Origin: CAZWRK01 sp964635875 | GTDB lineage: Bacteria > Pseudomonadota > Gammaproteobacteria > Burkholderiales > Aquaspirillaceae | Length of the DNA: 36,147 bases | Direction of reading: 5' to 3' | Assembly: GCA_964635875.1 (NCBI GenBank) | Contig: CAZWRK010000035.1 | Span: 1 to 36,147, forward strand | Shown: positions 14,567-22,271 of the stretch, in pieces | How the letters are laid out: every line of letters starts with the position of its first letter | Numbering within the stretch: position 1 is the first letter of the stretch | Position numbers and translations under genes: made by a program | The notes under the pieces: model-generated | Databases searched by the model: none | Seen by the model: the letters and a program-made list of their open reading frames with translations, nothing else | What the model was told of the DNA's origin: nothing

Positions 14567-15050
14567 TGCTCAGCGTCCGTCTGCTTACGAATTAAGTATT
14601 CTTGATAGCAGGTATGGATTTAGTGAAGACGGCATTTCTGGTGCCGTCATTATAGTTAATTCACTTCCGGCTGACCGCGTAACCGGAGAGGCGCTAACAA
14701 AACAAACCGAGTTCGGTGGTGACACCACTGGAACGTGGAACAATCTTGTGGAATCAGACCCGATTTGGAATAACGATAAGCCTTCCTATCTAACCTCCAA
14801 TCAGGCTGATTCTACTTTTTATCCAAGATCAAATCCGTTTGGTTTTATTCCAAGCGGAGAGGTTTACCAGGTGTTTTATCTTGGTTCTAATCCATCCAAT
14901 TATGTCAACGCAACTTATGTCACCAATGCTATATATGTGTTTATAACAAATGGTTTTCCCGAATTAAGCTCTGTAACAAATAGAAGTACGCTCGAAACCA
15001 ATGTGCAATACTTTTTTTACGGAAGGTATGTGAGTAACCAATATTTATGA
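14514..15050 (+). CDS. signal-peptide-bearing fibre-like protein, GTG start inside the previous gene, 178 aa
   Basis: GTG at 14514 lies eight bases after a perfect GGAGG (14501-14505), deciding the start even though it overlaps the preceding gene by 53 bases. The N-terminus MRFILFLLAVLLLSSNGSAQ is a signal peptide. The mature part carries fibre-type motifs: GDTTGTWNNLVESDPIWNN, FYPRSNPFGF and YLGSNPSNYV. The first recurs in the next gene as GDVTGKWNN plus EADPVF, so the two are related modules, perhaps chain partners. Function is inferred from these repeats. Confidence 0.72.
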   Translation: MRFILFLLAVLLLSSNGSAQRPSAYELSILDSRYGFSEDGISGAVIIVNSLPADRVTGEALTKQTEFGGDTTGTWNNLVESDPIWNNDKPSYLTSNQADSTFYPRSNPFGFIPSGEVYQVFYLGSNPSNYVNATYVTNAIYVFITNGFPELSSVTNRSTLETNVQYFFYGRYVSNQYL

Positions 15051-17467
15051 AAAAGATTTTATATATATTTCTTTTGTTGATTTCTATTAAATGCTTCTCG
15101 GACGACACAAACTACATCCTTGAAGCGGATATGCATCAGGCTGTTTGGACGAACTGGAATCTTCTGGATACGACAAGACTGGTTGTAAACGGCCAGGAGA
15201 TTTCATCCTTAACGGCTGGTGTTTTTCAGATATGGGTAGGTGCGTCTAATTTTTATGGAAACATATACCTGACTGGAGGTGTATCTGTGGTTAATAGCTC
15301 CACTATTTTGTTCAACGCATATAGCGGGCCGTTCACTCAGTCTTTTTCAATAGCTTATTCAGGTGCCACGACTAATGGCATAGATGTAACGCTGGGTGCA
15401 TCGAACACGCTTCTAACATCGCACGGGACGAATTTAGGCGTTTTCTTTGATACCTATGCCCAACTAGGTCTTGCGACAGGAGTTCCCGTATATGTCGATA
15501 CAGGGCTTACAAATGGCATTATACAGGGACAGGTAGACAATCTTTCTATAAGCAACCTATCAAAACAGTTTTATGTCACTCTTTCTGGTCTGGCTACTGG
15601 ATCACCTGTATATGTGGATATAGGATTAACGAACGGAGTCATTCAGGGTCAGACCACGATTGCTACGCTAACGAATTCTGGAAAGAATTTTTATTTAACA
15701 TTATCCGGAATTTCGACAGGAACCCCTATTTATACAGAGGCCGATCCTGTTTTTACAAACGCAAATTTTCAAGGAGATGTAACTGGAAAATGGAACAATA
15801 TAACTATTGCTGGGTATCAGGAAAGCGGAGACTTTTCATCCAGGCCATCGGCTTCTGGTGATAGCGCTATTGCTATAGGATTCAATGCAAGAGCATCTAG
15901 CGATAAGGCTATCGCTATAGGAAACAATCTTGCTGCTGGGGCTAATTCATATTGTGGTGGCGGTGGAGATTCTGGGAATGCTAATTATGGTGATTACGCG
16001 GCCATTCTTAGTGGTGGATCATGCAGCATCACAAACGATGTTACCTACTCTGTTATATGTGGTGGTGAGGCCAACAATATAAAGGCTTTAGGCACATCGG
16101 GAGAGGACTGTGCTATCGTTGGTGGACAGGTTAATTCAATAGTTTCTGGAGCTAACTGTTTTATAGGGGGTGGTTCAGGTAGTTCCATGTCGAGCAATTC
16201 TTATTCATCCATCGTTGGTGGTCAGAATAATTCAATGACGAGGTTTTGTGACTGGTCTTTTATTGGTGGTGGTCAGGGAAATATTATAGCGTCTAACTTT
16301 TGTTTTGTAGGCGGTGGTTCTGGGAATTTTGTAGGTGGTTCTTATAGTATTGTATTAGGTGGTAATGGAAACTCTGCGCCTATAGCTAATAACGTTATTC
16401 TGGGTGGGGCAGCAAACACAGCGAGCGGAAGTTATTGCGTCGTTTTTGGGAGAAACAACCTTAATAATGGAACGGACACAATTATTGCAGGTGGTTATCA
16501 AAACGGGATAGGTTATGACTCTGATTTGGGCATAGCTTATCCTGGTAATAATGATTCGTTTAGCGCTGTTGTGGGTGGTCAACTAAATCAGGTTATAGGA
16601 GGATCTGCATGGGGTTTTATTGGTGGTGGTTATTTGAATCAAATTTTAAATGATTCTGATTTCAGCGTTGTCGTGGGCGGACGAAGAAACACTATGAATG
16701 GTGATACGGCTAATACATTTGCAAATGCAATTTTATCCGGAGTAAATAACGGTATTCAAAATTGTTCATTTTCTACAGTTATTGGAGGAACTGGCAACGT
16801 TATTAATGCAAGTCTATCTATTGCGGGTGGTGTAAAATCAACCACAACAAATGTTGGTTGTTTTGTTTGGTCTGATTCTCGCGGAACTATAGACACAACA
16901 GCATCCAATCAATGGATGATTAAAACCCAGGACTCGGTATGTACAGGATTAACGTCTACAGCGGATTTTTATTATAATAACACCCTCGTTTTTGCAACAC
17001 CGACAAACGCCATAGCGGATAATTCAATTTTATCTGGAGACGGAACAGCTAATACAAAATGGTCTACAGCCGCACAATTGGGCTTGGCTACAGGAACGCC
17101 GTTATATGTAGAGTCTGATCCTATATGGACGGCCACATCGAGCAGTTATACACGTGTTGGCATACCGGTCCCCCAAAGCTTTTCAGTTCAAACTATATAC
17201 ACGAACTCAGGCACGACCCTTACTTTGGATGGTAATTATGAACTGATCAATGCCGCTGTATCTCAACCAATTATTGAATTTTATATAGGCCAAGCCTCTC
17301 CGACATTGTTTGTACATAAGGCGTCAGCCCCTTCTGGTGTGGCCGGAAGTAATGATGTTCCTTTCCATTTGACAGTTCCGGCTTCGTGGACTTTTCAGTG
17401 GAAGACCAACCTAACAGTTGGTTCTGCAACAGCCCGAATAGGTGCAAGTACGGTTAGATTTAATTAA
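15047..17467 (+). CDS. large adhesin-like protein with YadA-type head and Gly-Gly repeats, 806 aa
   Basis: MKKILYIFLLLISIKCFSDD looks like a signal peptide (cleavage near residues 18-19). Residues 141-220 are two tandem 40-residue repeats (GLATGVPVYVDTGLTNG...; GLATGSPVYVDIGLTNG...), with a third start at 221 and a related AQLGLATGTPLYV near residues 680-690. Residues 273-300 are YadA head-type repeats (SAIAIGFNARASSDKAIAIG). From about 303 to 610 there are many turns of a Gly-Gly repeat (AIVGGQVNSI, FIGGGQGNII, VVVGGRRNTM), likely a beta-roll stack. The C-terminal 100 residues form a separate beta domain. It resembles a trimeric autotransporter passenger but shows no obvious membrane anchor. 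Confidence 0.82.
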   Translation: MKKILYIFLLLISIKCFSDDTNYILEADMHQAVWTNWNLLDTTRLVVNGQEISSLTAGVFQIWVGASNFYGNIYLTGGVSVVNSSTILFNAYSGPFTQSFSIAYSGATTNGIDVTLGASNTLLTSHGTNLGVFFDTYAQLGLATGVPVYVDTGLTNGIIQGQVDNLSISNLSKQFYVTLSGLATGSPVYVDIGLTNGVIQGQTTIATLTNSGKNFYLTLSGISTGTPIYTEADPVFTNANFQGDVTGKWNNITIAGYQESGDFSSRPSASGDSAIAIGFNARASSDKAIAIGNNLAAGANSYCGGGGDSGNANYGDYAAILSGGSCSITNDVTYSVICGGEANNIKALGTSGEDCAIVGGQVNSIVSGANCFIGGGSGSSMSSNSYSSIVGGQNNSMTRFCDWSFIGGGQGNIIASNFCFVGGGSGNFVGGSYSIVLGGNGNSAPIANNVILGGAANTASGSYCVVFGRNNLNNGTDTIIAGGYQNGIGYDSDLGIAYPGNNDSFSAVVGGQLNQVIGGSAWGFIGGGYLNQILNDSDFSVVVGGRRNTMNGDTANTFANAILSGVNNGIQNCSFSTVIGGTGNVINASLSIAGGVKSTTTNVGCFVWSDSRGTIDTTASNQWMIKTQDSVCTGLTSTADFYYNNTLVFATPTNAIADNSILSGDGTANTKWSTAAQLGLATGTPLYVESDPIWTATSSSYTRVGIPVPQSFSVQTIYTNSGTTLTLDGNYELINAAVSQPIIEFYIGQASPTLFVHKASAPSGVAGSNDVPFHLTVPASWTFQWKTNLTVGSATARIGASTVRFN
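15467..15751 (+). repeat. 120-bp tandem repeat inside the adhesin-like gene
   Basis: Two full units (15467-15586 and 15587-15706) and a partial third encode the 40-residue repeats of the 806-aa protein. The codons have diverged while the protein motif (G.ATG.PVYV, GLTNG.IQGQ) is kept. Such in-frame repeats are a common source of length change in fibre genes. Confidence 0.7.
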
Positions 17468-17502
17468 TGAGTATTGAGTTACATAATTTAAAGGAGCAGG
17501 TT

Positions 17503-17853
17503 ATGCAGAACGCCTCGTCCCTGAGTGACATTATGCACAAAGCTAATCAACTACCGAATATCATAGAGGGTCTTCAGGAGAGGCAAGAATGGACAGAGCA
17601 GGCTTTAAAGAGGCTTGAACGCGATGGACTCAATGCAAGGGTTCCTTGTAAACAGCCAGAGCTTAGAAAGATGAGGGCCATGAAGTCGGTGTGGTCTGTT
17701 TGCTTTATTGGTTGGTGTGTAATTACAGCCTATTCCCTTATTCACAGGCCGGATATATATTCGGTCCTTAGGTGTATTTTGTCTGTTCCGATTTTCGTAA
17801 TATTCCAATGGTTCGCGTGCAGGGCTTTTGATAAGGAGAAAAGACTTTGTTAA
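17503..17853 (+). CDS. membrane protein with coiled-coil N-terminus, lysis-region
   Basis: AAAGGAG six bases before the ATG at 17503 makes this start more likely than the ATG at 17467, which overlaps the previous stop but lacks a clear site. The 116-aa product has a helical cytosolic part (LSDIMHKANQLPNIIEGLQE) and then two hydrophobic helices (WSVCFIGWCVITAYSLI; LRCILSVPIFVIFQWFA) separated by a short HRPD turn. This layout resembles small phage hemolysin XhlA-like or holin-associated proteins. It lies just upstream of a second membrane protein and a lipoprotein, so a lysis role is plausible. Confidence 0.65.
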   Translation: MQNASSLSDIMHKANQLPNIIEGLQERQEWTEQALKRLERDGLNARVPCKQPELRKMRAMKSVWSVCFIGWCVITAYSLIHRPDIYSVLRCILSVPIFVIFQWFACRAFDKEKRLC

Positions 17854-18212
17854 ACTCCAAATCTATAGTGGCGGTTGGAACCGGTATTGCTTCTTTAGTG
17901 GCTTCACATTACAGCGATGTATTTCTTCCTGTAACCGTGAGTATTTCGATGGCTGTATTGGGTGGAACCATAGGCATGTTATATAAAGAGAAGAAGATTA
18001 CCATAGGTAAAATTATACTAAGGACTTTGTTATCAATTTTCTTTGCGCTTTTAATTTTTTTTGGTGGTCATGCCATTGGTGCTAAATGGGATTGGTGCGC
18101 TTTTCTATCTGGCATCGCTGGTTTCCTTGGATTCTGGCTGCTTGATAAGCTTGAAGAATCGAGTAAGAAATTTTATAACAAAAAAGAAAAGGAGATACTG
18201 AATGAAGGTTAA
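17847..18212 (+). CDS. putative holin (multi-helix membrane protein)
   Basis: TTG at 17847 follows AAGGAG at eight bases, overlapping the previous stop by seven. The 121-aa protein has about four hydrophobic segments (IVAVGTGIASLVASH; LPVTVSISMAVLGGTIGMLY; IILRTLLSIFFALLIFFGG; FLSGIAGFLGFWLL) and a strongly charged C-terminal tail (DKLEESSKKFYNKKEKEI). Size, helices and tail fit a holin that permeabilises the inner membrane at lysis. No endolysin is recognisable next to it. Assignment by topology only. Confidence 0.6.
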   Translation: MLNSKSIVAVGTGIASLVASHYSDVFLPVTVSISMAVLGGTIGMLYKEKKITIGKIILRTLLSIFFALLIFFGGHAIGAKWDWCAFLSGIAGFLGFWLLDKLEESSKKFYNKKEKEILNEG

Positions 18213-18486
18213 AGTATTGATCGTTGGGTTAGTGGCATTGACTGGGTGTAACACGCTGGATCTTGCGCAGAAGTATAGTAATGCGCTTGTTCCAAAGGAT
18301 GAATACGCAGATGCTTATAAGCAGACAAGCTACTACGATGCGGATGGTAATCAGATAAAAGAGCCGATCACAGTTCAGAAGACGGCTACGATTAAATATC
18401 AGCTTCCGTCATCTTCTGCTCCTGTTGTTTCTACAAAGCCCGAGGAGCCGACAAAGACCGAATCTAATTCGGACAAACTTCCTTGA
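18202..18486 (+). CDS. small lipoprotein, possible outer-membrane spanin or lysis lipoprotein
   Basis: MKVKVLIVGLVALTGC has a textbook lipobox LTGC with the modified cysteine at residue 16. The remaining 79 residues are polar, with a Pro/Ser/Thr/Lys-rich tail (SSSAPVVSTKPEEPTKTESN) that could span the periplasm. It starts 11 bases inside the holin-like gene with AAGGAG upstream. Phage lysis cassettes often contain such lipoproteins as o-spanins; no partner i-spanin was identified. It could also be a superinfection-exclusion lipoprotein. Confidence 0.65.
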   Translation: MKVKVLIVGLVALTGCNTLDLAQKYSNALVPKDEYADAYKQTSYYDADGNQIKEPITVQKTATIKYQLPSSSAPVVSTKPEEPTKTESNSDKLP

Positions 18487-19031
18487 TACCAAAGATTCCA
18501 GAATCACAAAAGCCAGCCATTAAAGCCTCTTTATACAGGCTTAGGACGGAGGCTTTTGGCGGTGACAAGGAAAAGACTTGGGGTTTCCTAAAAGAATGCC
18601 TTGGTGATTTTGGAGTTCCAATAGAAATGCAGGAATCAACATTGGTTCTATTGATGGATGATCTAAACTCCAAATCTTCACCGAATGAAGATCCAAAGCC
18701 AGAAGAGTATAATGGCCCAAGAATTATAAGCGTTAAGTTCGATAAGAACCCAACGCTGGTTACATTCAAGACTGAGGGATGCTCTGGAAAGCCTGTGAAC
18801 GGAAAGGTCATCGGAAACATATTCATATCTACGCCAACCCAAAAGGGCGTTTCTGTAGATCAAATAAAGCCGGGCCAATTAAACAGCAAGAAGACATTCG
18901 AGAACGCATTCGGAAGCGGTGAGCATAGTTTAAACGTAAGAACAGGTGACAAAATTTATATATGGATTAAGTTCTTTGATGGAACAAAAACGCCGCCGTA
19001 TGAGACGACGTGGCCCTGGAAGTCAACATGA
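18483..19031 (+). CDS. hypothetical protein, 182 aa
   Basis: The frame opens with a TTG that overlaps the preceding stop (TTGA) and has no strong Shine-Dalgarno, so the start is uncertain. The N-terminal 60 residues are helical (LYRLRTEAFGGDKEKTWGFL). A Pro/Glu-rich linker follows, then a beta-type domain (PRIISVKFDKNPTLVTFKTE to the Trp-rich end YETTWPWKST). I recognise no lysozyme, amidase or peptidase signature although an endolysin might be expected here. Stop overlaps the next ATG (ATGA). Confidence 0.65.
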   Translation: MIPKIPESQKPAIKASLYRLRTEAFGGDKEKTWGFLKECLGDFGVPIEMQESTLVLLMDDLNSKSSPNEDPKPEEYNGPRIISVKFDKNPTLVTFKTEGCSGKPVNGKVIGNIFISTPTQKGVSVDQIKPGQLNSKKTFENAFGSGEHSLNVRTGDKIYIWIKFFDGTKTPPYETTWPWKST

Positions 19032-19507
19032 ACATAAAATTTGCTAAAGAATGTTTTCATCACTCATTGTTAGAGAAGCTTTGTTGGGAGTGCGATAATA
19101 GTAATTTTATAGTTCATTGCCTTATTCCAAAGCTAAAATTATCAGAGCCAACCCTTCGGGTTATTAGATGGGCTTATGGTTTTGACGGATCTGAAATGTC
19201 ATATGAGAAGTGGTCTGATGGCTCTAGTGTTGTTCCAGATCTTTTTATGGGCGGTATTATAAAAGAACCGGTTGGGGTTGCTCACGACATGTTGTTCAGG
19301 CTGCATCATGAGGGTAAGAGAGATCCAAGTGGAAAGAGATGGAGTCTTTTTCAGGCTAATTTATGGTATATGAAAGCGGAGATTGAGTTTGGATACCCTC
19401 ACATTGCCAGGGCAAGATTCGCTGGTCTTGCCTTCGGGTCATGGCTTTATTGGTATGACAACCGTTTCACTAAGTTTATACGCAGAATTTTACCGAGCAC
19501 AAAATGA
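19028..19507 (+). CDS. DUF1353-like phage protein
   Basis: A 159-aa protein with the pattern GSSVVPDLFMGGIIKEPVGV followed by AHDMLFRLHHEGKRD (about residues 67-100) and a later helical aromatic region. This resembles DUF1353 phage proteins, in which a 'P......HD.L+' core is conserved and whose function is unknown. The C-terminus (WLYWYDNRFTKFIRRILPS) is aromatic and basic and may touch membrane. Coupled by ATGA overlaps to the genes before and after, linking the lysis-like block to the tail-assembly block. Confidence 0.6.
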   Translation: MNIKFAKECFHHSLLEKLCWECDNSNFIVHCLIPKLKLSEPTLRVIRWAYGFDGSEMSYEKWSDGSSVVPDLFMGGIIKEPVGVAHDMLFRLHHEGKRDPSGKRWSLFQANLWYMKAEIEFGYPHIARARFAGLAFGSWLYWYDNRFTKFIRRILPSTK

Positions 19508-21240
19508 CAGAACGAATTGACGGCTTTGTATCTTTTACAAATGGTGCCAACGACGGCGTGGATGCCTCCGTTCTTGCTGACAATTATTATGCCCGTGGTG
19601 TGAATATTTCTACACGTGGCGGCCTTGTAAAGACTCGTCCTCCGTGGAAGAAATTACTCACGCTTGAGTCTGGTTTGTTTCAAAGGGCGGCTTTGTATCG
19701 CCTTAATTCTGCTGATCGAATTGTATATACGATTGCTGGAAATGTGAAAGCAATCAATACATCTGATATGTCGGTAGAAGATCATAGCGTCGTGATGTCG
19801 CCAACGGCTGCAAGGTGTTATTATGTAAAGCCTGACGAGTTCTTCATAATTCAAGATGGCACCTCAACTCCGGTTATTTTACAGGGAAACGTAAGGGTTG
19901 ATTCATCTTTGGAGCAAGGCTTCAAGGTGGGCACACTCATGGCTTATGGACATAACAGAATATTTATTGTTCCAAGGTTCGTTCCTGATAATGCGGGTGT
20001 TGATACAGAAGAAGACGGAAGACCCTACTTTATAGCCAGTGATTTATTATTCCCATACAACAAGACGCGTGTATTTGGATGGACGGAGAATCTTTACCTA
20101 AACGAAGGCGGTGCATTTAGTCAGCCAGAAGAATTCGGGTTCATAAATGGCTTGAGATTCTTTCGTAATGCGCAAACGGCCACCGGCATTGGAACTCTTA
20201 TTGTTTTTGGTCGTGATGGCAACTCAAGCTTTGCCGTCAATGCTCCAAGGTCTTCATGGAAGGATAACGATCTAAGCCAGGTTCTTTTTCCCGAAAATGG
20301 AACAGAATCACCTGACTCAATAATCAACGTAAACGATGATATTTTATATCGGGACAACAAAACCGGAATTAGGAGTATACGATTCCAAGTTTCATCAGTG
20401 GCTTCTGGTACGGGTATAATGTCCAATCCGTGTCTATCCAACGAGGTTAAGTATCTATTCGATTTAGACTTACCAGAAGACCTTCCGTATGTTTCTATGG
20501 CATCAGTTAACGATAGAATTTACTGCACGACCGGAGGAAGATTTAATGACGGTGGTTTTAAGTGCATCGTTTCCCTTGATTCGGATCTGGCGCATACCAT
20601 AAATCAGCTAAAGTCTAATGCCATATATGACGGGGCTTGGACCGGTCTTTCTTTCCTTCAGATTTTAAAGGCCAAATATAACGACAAGGATGCACTATAC
20701 GCCTTCGTAAAGAACGGGGATGGTAATGAGCTGTGGGTGCTTGACGAATCGTCTACATCAGCCGATAACGCAGAAACAAGGACGGAGTGCCGTCTTTATA
20801 CCAAGTCCATGCCGCACAAGATTGATGATACGGTTTCCACTCAGCGCGAAAAAGTAAAGGCTTTGGAGTTCTGGTTTAAAGATATTGTTGGAAGGTTGGA
20901 TGTTACAGTGTATTGGCGGGTAGATGGATACAAGCTTTGGAATAAGATGCGAACCCATACAGTTTTGGCCTCAGAAAGCGGCTTGTCACAGTTTAGGGAG
21001 CGTATACGTATAACACCCGTTTCTGACACAGTTGATGAAACCAGAGAAAGATTAACTAGAATTGGCAGCGTTTTCCAGTATTGTATTGCATGGACAGGAA
21101 GATGCACCCTGCAAAAGTGTAAGATTTTTACAGAGTCAACGACTGATCCAGCGTCAGATGTGGAAAGCGAATCGGATGTTAGAACGCTTGAGGCGGATGA
21201 TGATCAGGTTGAGTTAGATGATTTTGATTATGAGATTTAG
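19504..21240 (+). CDS. tail nozzle/needle-type structural protein (probable)
   Basis: A 578-aa beta-rich protein opening with MTERIDGFVSFTNGANDGVD and then ARGVNISTRGGLVKTRPPW, the 'N..R+GG...RP' pattern seen at the start of podovirus tail-tube or nozzle proteins (T7 gp12-like, P22 gp10-like) with beta-propeller bodies. The C-terminal 40 residues are very acidic (TEADDDQVELDDFDYE-like content). It is followed directly by a connector-like gene, which fits. By-eye homology only; another baseplate or spike role remains possible. Confidence 0.6.
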   Translation: MTERIDGFVSFTNGANDGVDASVLADNYYARGVNISTRGGLVKTRPPWKKLLTLESGLFQRAALYRLNSADRIVYTIAGNVKAINTSDMSVEDHSVVMSPTAARCYYVKPDEFFIIQDGTSTPVILQGNVRVDSSLEQGFKVGTLMAYGHNRIFIVPRFVPDNAGVDTEEDGRPYFIASDLLFPYNKTRVFGWTENLYLNEGGAFSQPEEFGFINGLRFFRNAQTATGIGTLIVFGRDGNSSFAVNAPRSSWKDNDLSQVLFPENGTESPDSIINVNDDILYRDNKTGIRSIRFQVSSVASGTGIMSNPCLSNEVKYLFDLDLPEDLPYVSMASVNDRIYCTTGGRFNDGGFKCIVSLDSDLAHTINQLKSNAIYDGAWTGLSFLQILKAKYNDKDALYAFVKNGDGNELWVLDESSTSADNAETRTECRLYTKSMPHKIDDTVSTQREKVKALEFWFKDIVGRLDVTVYWRVDGYKLWNKMRTHTVLASESGLSQFRERIRITPVSDTVDETRERLTRIGSVFQYCIAWTGRCTLQKCKIFTESTTDPASDVESESDVRTLEADDDQVELDDFDYEI

Positions 21241-21242
21241 TT

Positions 21243-22271
21243 ATGTTGTATTTACTCAGTGATGCTACAGATTTTGTATATAGGTACGTGGACGGTGGGG
21301 TTTCCCCCGATTCACAGATCGTCATTGATCGAATTAATGAAGCCTGTCGTCTTTTAATCAACAAGGGTAACTGGAAAAAGACCGTTCGCAGAATGAGATT
21401 CTATACTCAGCAGAATACAATCTCCATGCCTTATGGCGCCAAGCGCATTTTAAAGGTTGATATAGATAAGATTCCTAGAAAGATATTTTCTCCGTACTAC
21501 GAATATCTGGAGTTCGGGCCAGGTGAAGTAGATTGCTGTAATGATGTATGGTCGAGAAACCTTCAGCTTTATAGTTCTGGTAATCCTGTACAGTTCGATC
21601 CTCCAACTGATTCAGCTAGGAAGATTTTTGCTGTATCAACCGAAGTAGAAGATACAGAACTAAGCCTTACCGTGAATGGGTTTCTTCAACACAACAACGA
21701 AATGCGTACTGGATATACGCCCGGAGAATCTCTTCAGATTGGCAGGTGGGATAGAGGGGTTGAGGGACAGTTAAACAGTGCTAGTTTCCCGACGCTCAGC
21801 GATGGGCAGTACCTTGAAATAATCTCTGTCAAGAAGCCGATCACAAAGGGTTATGTTTGTCTTTACACCTACGATGAATCTACAAAACAGATGTGGTTTC
21901 TTGGTAAATATCATCCGAACGAAACCAATCCCGATTATGTCCGTTACCGTATTCTTGGCGCCACACTTCCTATGACAGCATTAGATCGTACTGGTAACTA
22001 TTATCAGAATGTTTTGTGCATGGTTAAGCTTGACGCCGTACCTATGGTTCACGAAAACGACGTTCTTCCAATTCAAAACCTTGATGCTATTAAAACCATG
22101 ATTCAAAGCATTGAGTTTAGAAACTCTGGTGATTCGACCAATGCTGACAAGTACGAGGCAACAGCTATAAGATTCCTCAATGAAGAATTAAAAGACTACC
22201 AAACCAATGATGGGATTCATATTGAAGTTGATTCCCATCATCGGATTGGTACAAGTCCAAATATCGTATGA
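21243..22271 (+). CDS. head-tail connector/adaptor-type protein (probable)
   Basis: A 342-aa protein. The N-terminal 50 residues (SQIVIDRINEACRLLINKGN, then WKKTVRRMRFYTQQNTISMP) resemble phage adaptor proteins that bind below the portal (T7 gp11 or P22 gp4 style 'IN.A...L...G.W'). The remainder is a beta domain with aspartate and proline-rich turns, and the end again turns helical. It lies two bases after the nozzle-like gene and overlaps the next gene by ATGA. Assigned by pattern and neighbourhood. Confidence 0.6.
   Translation: MLYLLSDATDFVYRYVDGGVSPDSQIVIDRINEACRLLINKGNWKKTVRRMRFYTQQNTISMPYGAKRILKVDIDKIPRKIFSPYYEYLEFGPGEVDCCNDVWSRNLQLYSSGNPVQFDPPTDSARKIFAVSTEVEDTELSLTVNGFLQHNNEMRTGYTPGESLQIGRWDRGVEGQLNSASFPTLSDGQYLEIISVKKPITKGYVCLYTYDESTKQMWFLGKYHPNETNPDYVRYRILGATLPMTALDRTGNYYQNVLCMVKLDAVPMVHENDVLPIQNLDAIKTMIQSIEFRNSGDSTNADKYEATAIRFLNEELKDYQTNDGIHIEVDSHHRIGTSPNIV

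Noticed and set aside
15953..16860. Possible CRISPR-like or short tandem DNA repeats
   Set aside because: The periodicity comes from Gly-Gly-coding repeats in a continuous frame with variable spacing; no identical repeats with spacers.
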